64,000 bases of DNA, from assembly GCF_009676955.1 (NCBI RefSeq), contig NZ_CP045696.1, positions 2,685,001-2,749,000 of the forward strand, read 5' to 3'. The notes beneath the pieces were generated by a model, which had not been told where the DNA came from, ran no database searches, and saw only the letters and a list, made by a program, of their open reading frames with translations. Source of the stretch: Sodaliphilus pleomorphus (lineage in GTDB: Bacteria > Bacteroidota > Bacteroidia > Bacteroidales > Muribaculaceae). A program made the position numbers and the translations under genes. This document shows, in pieces, positions 57,147-64,000 of the stretch; within the stretch, counting starts at the first letter, position 1, and each line of letters opens with the position of its first letter.

Positions 57147-57710
57147 ATGATTAACGCTCAAGACATTAAAATCGGAACATGCATCCGTATGGACAACCAG
57201 CTTTATTTCTGCATCGATTTCCTGCACGTGAAGCCTGGCAAGGGTAACACTTTCATGCGCACCAAGCTGAAAAACGTTGTCGACGGTCGTGTCCTGGAGC
57301 GCCGCTTCAACATCGGCGAGAAACTTGAGGACGTCCGCGTTGAGCGCCGCCCCTATCAGTATCTCTACATGGATGGCAACGATGCTATTTTCATGAACCA
57401 GGAGACCTACGACCAGATCCCTATCTCCAAGGCACTCGTCAACGGCGGTGACTATATGAAGGAAGGCGATGTGGTCGAGGTTGTGACCGATGCCAGCAAC
57501 GAGCAGGTGCTCTATGCCGACATGCCCATCAAGACTGTGCTCGAAATCACCTATACCGAGCCTGGTATCAAGGGCGACACGGCTACCAACACGCTCAAGC
57601 CCGCAACGCTCGAGACCGGTGCCGAGATACGCGTGCCCCTGTTTATCAATGTGGGCGAGAAGATCGAGGTCGACACCCGCGACGGCAGCTATGTGGGCCG
57701 CGTGCGCTGA
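57147..57710 (+). CDS. efp: Translation elongation factor P
   Basis: 187 residues, three beta domains. Relieves ribosome stalling on polyproline. The loop VKPGKGNTF carries the conserved lysine that is modified in many bacteria; no modification gene is in this window. Domains: KOW-like 1-65, central 66-125, C-terminal oligonucleotide-binding fold ending YVGRVR. Confidence 0.97.
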   Translation: MINAQDIKIGTCIRMDNQLYFCIDFLHVKPGKGNTFMRTKLKNVVDGRVLERRFNIGEKLEDVRVERRPYQYLYMDGNDAIFMNQETYDQIPISKALVNGGDYMKEGDVVEVVTDASNEQVLYADMPIKTVLEITYTEPGIKGDTATNTLKPATLETGAEIRVPLFINVGEKIEVDTRDGSYVGRVR

Positions 57711-57747
57711 TTTTCGGTCTCGTTTCCCAGCAATATCATCACATTAC

Positions 57748-57782
57748 GGCATCACCTGTCGACAGGTGGTGCTGTTTTTTTT
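57748..57782 (+). terminator. Terminator of efp
   Basis: Stem around the palindrome CACCTGTCGACAGGTG (57753-57768), extended by GGCAT/GTGCT-type pairs, followed by eight T. Confidence 0.8.
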
Positions 57783-57983
57783 CCCATGCTCTGTGCCACT
57801 TGCCTGTGTTGCGTGCCGGCATTACAGCCAGGCTGGTGACAGAAAGGCTAAATTTATCAACAAGATATCATCCCGCCGTGTTTGGCCGTGGGGATATGGA
57901 AAATTTTCACTAAATTTGTGGTGCATTTGAAATCGCGGCATGTTGCTGCGATGTGCTTTTATCAACTCAATCGTGACATCGCA

Positions 57984-60491
57984 ATGAGATCCATGACAAT
58001 CAAAATATTTCTTATCGTTGCAGCACTCACAACGCTTGCCACTGCAAGTGCACAGGTGCAGCGCGATGCCAGCGTCGAGAAGAGGGTGGAAAACACCCTG
58101 AGCAAGATGACCCTGCAAGAAAAGCTGGAGATGGTGGGCGAGTACAAGGGATTCAACATTCACCCTGTGGCCAGGCTCGGTATCCCTGCAATAAAGATGA
58201 CCGATGCCACTCTGGGTGTGCGCAACTACGGCCCCTCGACACAGTACCCTGCCACGGCGCTGGGCGCATCTACCTGGAACCGCGACTTGATGCACGACGT
58301 GGCAGCACAGCTTGCTGCCGACTGCAAGGCGCGCGGTGTGCACATGGTGCTGGGGCCTGGTCTCAACATCATGCGTGCCCCGGTGGGCGGCCGTAATTTT
58401 GAGTACATGAGCGAAGACCCCTACTTGACCGCCCAAATGGGCGTGAGCTTCATCAACGGCTTGCAGGAAAACGGGGTGGCCGCCTGTGCCAAGCATTTTG
58501 CCCTCAACAACATGGAGCAGGACCGCTATAGCACCGATTCCCGCTGCGACGAGCGCACTTGCCACGAGATATACTTCCCGGCATTCAGGGCAGCTGTCGA
58601 GCAGGGCCATGTGGCGGCTATCATGGACAGCCACAACCTGGTCAACGGTTTCCACTCAACCGAGAATTCCTGGCTCAACCAGCGCGTGGCGCGCAAGATG
58701 TGGGGCTTCGACGGCATCATCATGAGCGATTGGGGGGCTACCCACAGCACGGTCAATGCTGCCAATGCCGGCCTTGATCTCGATATGGGCGGCGTCGACA
58801 GGGCTCCTCATTTCAACCCCGACAGCTTGGCTGCCGCGCTCAAGGCGGGCACCATCACCGAGGGCGTCATCAACGACAAGGTGCGCAATATCCTGCGCGT
58901 GATATACCGTTTCGGGTGGGACAAACGCCCTGCTGCCGACAAGAGCTTGAAGCTCGACAATGCACAAAGCGACATGGCTGCCCTGCGCGAGGCGCAAGAG
59001 GGCATCGTGCTGCTCAAGAACCAAGACCGCGTGTTGCCCCTCAAGAGGCCCAACAGGGTGCTGGTGCTCGGCCCATTTGCCGATGCCAATGTGTGTGGCG
59101 GCGGCAGCTCGCGGGTCACGCCCATTCGCTCGGTGAGCCTGCTCGCCGGGCTGAAAAATACCTTGCGGGGCACCAAGGTCGAGGTGCTCAAGACCGATCC
59201 AGGCATTGTGCCTTGCAAAGACCTCTATCTCGACCGGGGCGGCTATCGCCCTGGCCTCAATGTAGAATACTACAACAACCAGAACCTGGGTGGCGCCGCC
59301 ATCGTCAAGGAGACTGTGCCGTCTCTTGACTTCAACTGGGGCAAGAGTTCGCCCAACGAGGAAATACTGGGCACCGACTACTTCTCGACTCGCTACACTG
59401 GCTACCTGAGGGTACCTGCTTCAGGCACCTACACCCTTGCGCTCACCAGCTCCAGTGGCAGCCGCTTGTGGCTCGACGGCGAGATACTGATCGACAACTG
59501 GAGCGACCACGAGAGCCACACCGAGACCGCCCGGCTCGACCTTCAGGGCGGCCGCGACTACAGCATCAAGGTGGAGTACTATGCAGGCACTGGCAATGCC
59601 TCGCTGCAACTTGGCTACCTCAAGGGCAGCCTCACAAGCAACCCGGTGGCCCAACAGGCTGGGCAATGCAATGCCGTGATCGTGACGGCCGGGTTTGGAC
59701 AACAGCTCGAGACCGAGGGCAAAGACCGGCCATGGACGCTGCCCGACGACCAGGTTCAGCTCATCAAGGAGGCCGCCGCTGCCAACCCCAATACCATAGT
59801 GGTGCTCTACACAGGCGGTGCAGTCGACGTGAGCGACTGGGCCGACAAGGTGAAGGGCGTGATATGGGCAGGCTATCCCGGCCAGCAGGGTGGCACGGCT
59901 CTCGCCCAGATACTCTCGGGCAAGGTCAATCCCAGCGGACGCCTCACCTCCACTTGGGCCAAGAAGTGGGAAGACTATGCCGGTCACGACTACTTTTACA
60001 AGAAAGACGGGCAGGACTTTGTCAACTACCGCGAGTGCCTCATGGTGGGCTATCGTGGCTTCGACAAGCACAACATTGAGCCGCAATACCCCTTCGGCTA
60101 TGGGTTGAGCTATACCACGTTTGCTTTCTCCAACATGAAAGTGAAGAAGAGCCGCAAGGATTACAAGATCTCGATCGATGTTAAAAATGTGGGCAAGATG
60201 GTTGGCTACGAGGTGGTACAGGTGTATGTGGCTCCCCAGCAGGTGACCGACGACGATCCCGTCCAGACGCTGCGAGGCTTTGAAAAGGTGTATCTGAATG
60301 CCGGGCAAAAGAAAACCGTCACTATCACCCTGGGTGAGGATGCCTTCACTACCTACAAGGTGTACCGCAAGGCCTTCACGCTCAACTATGGCAAGTATAC
60401 CGTCAAGGTGGGCTCCTCGTCGCGGCAGTTGCCGCTCTCGGCCGAGGTTGAATTCAAGCGCCCCGTGAAGTATGTGACAGTAAACGAATGA
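57984..60491 (+). CDS. GH3 beta-glucosidase with PA14 domain
   Basis: 835 residues from ATG 57984, chosen for its signal peptide (MTIKIFLIVAALTTLATASA). GH3 barrel with nucleophile D249 in GFDGIIMSDWGATH; second sandwich domain interrupted by a PA14 insert around residues 420-540 (YTGYLRVPASGTYTLALTSS, LDGEILIDNWSDHES); fibronectin-like C-terminal domain. Exported exo-beta-glycosidase, likely beta-glucosidase-like. A TAAATTTG element lies at 57911-57918 without a good -33 element. Confidence 0.94.
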   Translation: MRSMTIKIFLIVAALTTLATASAQVQRDASVEKRVENTLSKMTLQEKLEMVGEYKGFNIHPVARLGIPAIKMTDATLGVRNYGPSTQYPATALGASTWNRDLMHDVAAQLAADCKARGVHMVLGPGLNIMRAPVGGRNFEYMSEDPYLTAQMGVSFINGLQENGVAACAKHFALNNMEQDRYSTDSRCDERTCHEIYFPAFRAAVEQGHVAAIMDSHNLVNGFHSTENSWLNQRVARKMWGFDGIIMSDWGATHSTVNAANAGLDLDMGGVDRAPHFNPDSLAAALKAGTITEGVINDKVRNILRVIYRFGWDKRPAADKSLKLDNAQSDMAALREAQEGIVLLKNQDRVLPLKRPNRVLVLGPFADANVCGGGSSRVTPIRSVSLLAGLKNTLRGTKVEVLKTDPGIVPCKDLYLDRGGYRPGLNVEYYNNQNLGGAAIVKETVPSLDFNWGKSSPNEEILGTDYFSTRYTGYLRVPASGTYTLALTSSSGSRLWLDGEILIDNWSDHESHTETARLDLQGGRDYSIKVEYYAGTGNASLQLGYLKGSLTSNPVAQQAGQCNAVIVTAGFGQQLETEGKDRPWTLPDDQVQLIKEAAAANPNTIVVLYTGGAVDVSDWADKVKGVIWAGYPGQQGGTALAQILSGKVNPSGRLTSTWAKKWEDYAGHDYFYKKDGQDFVNYRECLMVGYRGFDKHNIEPQYPFGYGLSYTTFAFSNMKVKKSRKDYKISIDVKNVGKMVGYEVVQVYVAPQQVTDDDPVQTLRGFEKVYLNAGQKKTVTITLGEDAFTTYKVYRKAFTLNYGKYTVKVGSSSRQLPLSAEVEFKRPVKYVTVNE

Positions 60492-60512
60492 TTTTAAATC
60501 AACTGTTTTCTT

Positions 60513-62123
60513 ATGGAATTTCAAGTAGCAAAAGAGTCAAGTAAGCGACAATATCACCGCAAACCCGTGCACGAGAGTGAAATCGTGAGCGAGTATGGCA
60601 AAAAACAACCCCAAGACACCGAGATAGAAGAGGCCGTGCTCGGCGCGCTCATGCTCGAGAAGGATGCCTACTCGCAAATCAGCGATATCCTCACTCCCGA
60701 GAGTTTCTACGACCCCAACAATCAGAAGATTTTCCAAGCCATTCAGCAGCTTGCTGTGAATGAGCGCCCCATCGACTTGCTCACGGTCACCGAGCAGTTG
60801 CGCAACAACGGTACCCTCGACGAGGTGGGGGGCGCGGTGCGCATCTCAGAGCTCACCAGCCGCGTCTCGAGCGCTGCCAACATCGAGTACCATGCACGCA
60901 TCGTTGCCCAGAAATACCTGTCGCGTGAACTCATCAGCTTCAGCTCGCAAATTGGCACGTTGGCCTTCGACGAGTCGATCGACGTCTACGACTTGATGCA
61001 GGAGGCCGAAAGCAAGCTCTTCGAGATATCGCGCAACACGCTCAAGCGCGATGTGATACAAATCGACCCAGTGGTGAAGCAGGCCCTCAAGAAAATAGAG
61101 GAGGCTGCCAACCGCGATAGCGGCTTGAGCGGCCTGGCCACAGGCTACCACGACCTCGACAAGATGACCTCGGGATGGCAAAACAGCGACCTCATCATCA
61201 TCGCCGCCCGCCCGGCCATGGGAAAGACCGCCCTTGTGCTCTCGATGGCCAAAAACATGGCGGTCGACTACAATACTCCTGTAGGCATCTTCTCGCTTGA
61301 GATGTCCAACTTGCAGCTGGTGAACCGCCTCATCAGCAACGTGTGTAACCTGGAGAGCGAGAAAATCAAGAGCGGACAGCTCAACGAGGCCGAGTGGAAC
61401 AACCTGCTCACCCGCGTCAAGGCGCTCTACTCGGCGCCGCTCTATATCGACGACACCCCCTCGTTGTCCATCTTCGAGCTGCGCACCAAGGCCCGCCGCC
61501 TGGTGAAGGAGCATGGTGTGAAAATCATCATCATCGACTACTTGCAGCTCATGAATGCTACAGGCATGAAGTTTGGCAGCCGCGAGCAAGAGGTGAGCAC
61601 AATATCGCGTTCGCTCAAGCAGCTGGCCAAGGAGCTCGACATTCCCATCATCGCCCTCTCGCAGCTCAACCGCAGTGTCGAGCAGCGCGGCGACGACAAG
61701 AATGGCAAGCGGCCGCAGCTGAGCGACCTGCGTGAGTCGGGGGCTATCGAGCAGGATGCCGATATTGTGTGCTTCATTCACCGTCCCGAGTACTACACCA
61801 AGTCGAGCGAGGACAGCGAGGGCAACGACATTCGCGGCCTGGCCGAGTTTATCATCGCCAAGCACCGCAGCGGCTCGGTGGGCGATGTCAAGATGCGATT
61901 TGTGGCCAAGTATGCCCGCTTCGAGAATTGGGACGACCAGTACAACCTCACCAGCAGTGAAACCTATGAGTCGAAGATGAACGACGACACGTCAACTCTC
62001 GACGGCGGCACCGCTGCGCCGATGGGTAGTGGCCTTGCCTCTTCCCCCTACGACAGCCAGCTGCCGCCGCCCCCCAACGTCGATTTTCTGTCGGGCCCGG
62101 GCGATGCACAGCCTCCGTTCTGA
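60513..62123 (+). CDS. dnaB: Replicative DNA helicase DnaB
   Basis: 536 residues. Hexameric helicase at replication forks. N-terminal primase-binding domain (EIEEAVLGALMLEKDAYSQI) and RecA-like domain with Walker A ARPAMGKT (about 232-239) and VKIIIIDYLQLMNATG. A Pro/Gly-rich C-terminal tail of ~35 residues follows. Not obviously interrupted by an intein. Confidence 0.97.
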   Translation: MEFQVAKESSKRQYHRKPVHESEIVSEYGKKQPQDTEIEEAVLGALMLEKDAYSQISDILTPESFYDPNNQKIFQAIQQLAVNERPIDLLTVTEQLRNNGTLDEVGGAVRISELTSRVSSAANIEYHARIVAQKYLSRELISFSSQIGTLAFDESIDVYDLMQEAESKLFEISRNTLKRDVIQIDPVVKQALKKIEEAANRDSGLSGLATGYHDLDKMTSGWQNSDLIIIAARPAMGKTALVLSMAKNMAVDYNTPVGIFSLEMSNLQLVNRLISNVCNLESEKIKSGQLNEAEWNNLLTRVKALYSAPLYIDDTPSLSIFELRTKARRLVKEHGVKIIIIDYLQLMNATGMKFGSREQEVSTISRSLKQLAKELDIPIIALSQLNRSVEQRGDDKNGKRPQLSDLRESGAIEQDADIVCFIHRPEYYTKSSEDSEGNDIRGLAEFIIAKHRSGSVGDVKMRFVAKYARFENWDDQYNLTSSETYESKMNDDTSTLDGGTAAPMGSGLASSPYDSQLPPPPNVDFLSGPGDAQPPF

Positions 62124-62215
62124 CAGCGTGGCCGCACGGCAAGGGCGGTGTTAAGAAATTATACATCGAGAAATTTATGTTTTTATAATTGTTGTAAGCT
62201 AAATATTATCAAAGT

Positions 62216-63076
62216 ATGTCGAGAAAGAAATATAGATGGCACTTAAGCGGCCAGGAGCCCACCGAGATGGACTTGCACATCATGCAACTTGAGAAAGAAG
62301 GCAAGTTGGTGCCCACACGCGACATGGTGAAGACCCCCGAGCAGATAGAGGGAATACGCATTGCCGGCCGTGTCAACACTGGCTGCCTCGATGCTGTGGC
62401 ACGCGAGATACATGAGGGTATGAACACGCAAGAAATCGACGATATATGCATGCAGTACTGCCGCGAGCACAATGCAGTGCCGGCATGTCTCAACTATGAG
62501 GGCTTTCCCAAGAGTGTGTGCACGAGCATCAACGAGGTGGTGTGCCATGGCATCCCCAAAAAGGAAGACGTGCTCAAGCCGGGCGACATTGTCAACGTCG
62601 ACATGACCCTGAGTGTCGACGGCTACTACGGCGACGCCTCGCGCATGTTTATCATTGGCGGCGCAACCACCCCCGAGAAGGAACAGCTCGTGAGGGTGAC
62701 CAAGGAGTGTCTCGACCTGGGGGCCGAGGCTGCCAAACCCTATTGCACGATTGGCGACATAGGCCATGCCATTCAGGTTCATGCCGAGAAATACGGCTAT
62801 GGTGTGGTGCGCGACTTGTGCGGCCATGGTGTGGGCCTGGCCATGCACGAGGAACCCGACATTCTGCATTATGGCCGCCCTGGCACAGGCATGGTGCTGG
62901 TGCCAGGCATGGTGTTCACTATCGAGCCCATGATCAACATGGGCACCTGGAAGGTGTTTATCGACAGCGACGACCCTTATGGCTGGGAGGTGATAAGCGG
63001 CGACGAGAAGCCCAGCGCCCAGTGGGAGCACACTTTTCTCATGACCGAGACCGGTGTCGAGATTCTGAGCTATTGA
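62216..63076 (+). CDS. map: Methionine aminopeptidase, type I
   Basis: 286 residues. Removes N-terminal methionine from new proteins. Metal ligands are the two Asp in VNVDMTLSVDGYYGDASRMF, His in GHGVGLAMHE, Glu in FTIEPM and Glu in QWEHTF. A ~40-residue N-terminal extension (RWHLSGQEPTEMDLHIMQLE) precedes the catalytic domain, as in other long Bacteroidetes MAPs. Follows dnaB by 92 bases. Confidence 0.97.
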   Translation: MSRKKYRWHLSGQEPTEMDLHIMQLEKEGKLVPTRDMVKTPEQIEGIRIAGRVNTGCLDAVAREIHEGMNTQEIDDICMQYCREHNAVPACLNYEGFPKSVCTSINEVVCHGIPKKEDVLKPGDIVNVDMTLSVDGYYGDASRMFIIGGATTPEKEQLVRVTKECLDLGAEAAKPYCTIGDIGHAIQVHAEKYGYGVVRDLCGHGVGLAMHEEPDILHYGRPGTGMVLVPGMVFTIEPMINMGTWKVFIDSDDPYGWEVISGDEKPSAQWEHTFLMTETGVEILSY

Positions 63077-63205
63077 TGGCAGTGCCGCCTGGCCTGGTCG
63101 CACCGCGAGGGCCTTGCACTTTTTTATGGTGGATTTACTTGTTTTTACTGTCAAAAATGAGTAAATTCACCCTTGCTTTTTTGCGAGGGTGACCAACCCT
63201 TGACC

Positions 63206-64000
63206 ATGCCGATGCATAAAATCATTGTTTTTGCCATATTGTTGACCATGATGTGTGGAACTATACAAGGAATTACGAGTGGGCCGCACTCCCAGCGCAA
63301 GGTGCGCCAGGCTGCGGTAGCAGGCCAGTTCTATAGTGCCAACCCTGTGAAGTTGAAAGCCGATGTTACAGCCGCTTTCAGAGCCAACGCTGCAGTGCGG
63401 CCGGTCGACGGCGTGCAGGCTGTGATTGTGCCGCATGCCGGCTATGTGTTCTCGGCGCGAGTGGCTGCCGCGGCCTATGCTGCGATTGCGCCCACGGCCC
63501 GTTACGAGCGCATCATTCTGCTCGGCCCCAGCCATTGCGTTTATTTGAACAAGGCTTCGGTAGCAACGCTTTATCGCCAGTATGCTACCCCGCTGGGTCG
63601 TGTCGAGGTCGACACTGCTGCGTGCGATGCCATCGAGGCCTCGAGCCCTGTGTTCACTTGCGACGAGCGTGCCCACAGCCGTGAACATTGCCTTGAAGTG
63701 CAATTGCCGCTTTTACAAAGCCGGCTCAAGACCATGCCTCCCATCGTGCCCATACTCGTTGCCACCAGCGATGTGCAGCAACTGCAACGCATCGCCCAAG
63801 CATTGAAGCCATACTTCAACGAGAAAAACCTGTTTGTCATCAGCAGCGACTTCTCGCACTATCCTTCCTGCGACGATGCCCGTGTTGTCGACAAGGCTAC
63901 CGGCCAGGCCGTGATGACTGGCCGTTGCGACGACTTTGTGAAGGCGCTCGACCGCAATCGCGCCCGGGGCATCGACTCGCTGGTCACAAGTGCCTGCGGC
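63206..64000 (+). CDS. AmmeMemoRadiSam system protein B, MEMO1-like (3' end outside window)
   Basis: 265 codons are visible, no stop before the window ends. ATG at 63206 or 63212; both precede a signal-like hydrophobic segment (IIVFAILLTMMCG), so the protein is probably exported. MEMO motifs: VIVPHAGYVFSARVAAAAYA, LGPSHCV, HSREHCLEVQLPLL and ISSDFSHYP. The family is a metal-binding dioxygenase-like fold of unknown bacterial role that is usually next to AMMECR1 and a radical SAM gene; these would lie downstream. Confidence 0.9.
   Translation, partial: MPMHKIIVFAILLTMMCGTIQGITSGPHSQRKVRQAAVAGQFYSANPVKLKADVTAAFRANAAVRPVDGVQAVIVPHAGYVFSARVAAAAYAAIAPTARYERIILLGPSHCVYLNKASVATLYRQYATPLGRVEVDTAACDAIEASSPVFTCDERAHSREHCLEVQLPLLQSRLKTMPPIVPILVATSDVQQLQRIAQALKPYFNEKNLFVISSDFSHYPSCDDARVVDKATGQAVMTGRCDDFVKALDRNRARGIDSLVTSACG

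Noticed and set aside
63168..63191. Hairpin CACCCTTGC/GCGAGGGTG before the MEMO-like gene
   Set aside because: Loop of T but no T-run after the second arm, so it is not called a terminator.

Overview
The window looks like a chromosomal segment of a Bacteroidales bacterium, of gut type and possibly Muribaculaceae- or Prevotella-like (genus not determinable by eye). The reasons are promoters of the Bacteroidetes form (TTTG, 18-20 bases, TAnnTTTG) in front of many genes, a NuoCD fusion inside an 11-subunit nuo set without nuoEFG, a NigD-like lipoprotein, a Porin_10-type outer-membrane protein, a DUF3078 protein, a GH92-GH125 mannosidase pair and BspA-type leucine-rich repeats. Most of the window has GC-rich codon use; the 10.1-19 kb block is visibly less so.

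Layout. 1-10 kb: end of a GH20 hexosaminidase, two small exported proteins, a NigD-like lipoprotein, a DUF3078 protein, a small heat-shock protein, a PAS protein, a TraB/GumN protein, a structured non-coding RNA candidate, truA and speA. 10.1-19 kb: an accessory island on the minus strand with two near-identical protein kinases fused to long leucine-rich repeat arrays, a PP2C phosphatase, a DarT-like ADP-ribosyltransferase fused to a VWA domain, a DUF6939-like protein and a small membrane protein. An IS30 remnant borders it. 19.7-23.6 kb: the SRP RNA gene, a PBP4-type carboxypeptidase, an intact IS30 element, a lipoprotein and a second RNA candidate. 23.6-34.3 kb: aroB, a HAD phosphatase, DUF5715 and nitroreductase-like lipoproteins, a small secreted protein, cardiolipin synthase, ispE, grpE-dnaJ, a porin and a small lipoprotein.

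34.4-52.1 kb is an energy block: nuoA-B-CD-H, then the complete F-type ATP synthase set (atpD-C-B-E-F-H-A-G), then nuoI-J-K-L-M-N. The ATP synthase genes therefore sit inside the nuo cluster, with a possible promoter before atpD and a strong intrinsic terminator after atpG. 52.2-64 kb: GH92 and GH125 mannosidases and a WaaP-like kinase in overlapping frames, rpmH (too short to stand out as an ORF) divergent from efp, a GH3 glucosidase with a PA14 insert, dnaB, map and the start of a MEMO-family (AmmeMemoRadiSam B) gene.

The best candidate for an undescribed system is the 10.6-18.9 kb island. Kinase, PP2C phosphatase and VWA protein recall the TerY-P phosphorylation triad linked to stress and phage response. 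Here the VWA protein carries a DarT-type nucleic-acid ADP-ribosyltransferase, no DarG antitoxin is visible, and the kinases carry recombination-prone repeat arrays. Other noteworthy items are two promoter-to-terminator RNA candidates, a perfect 17-bp inverted repeat over the divergent rpmH/efp promoters, and the nested atp operon.
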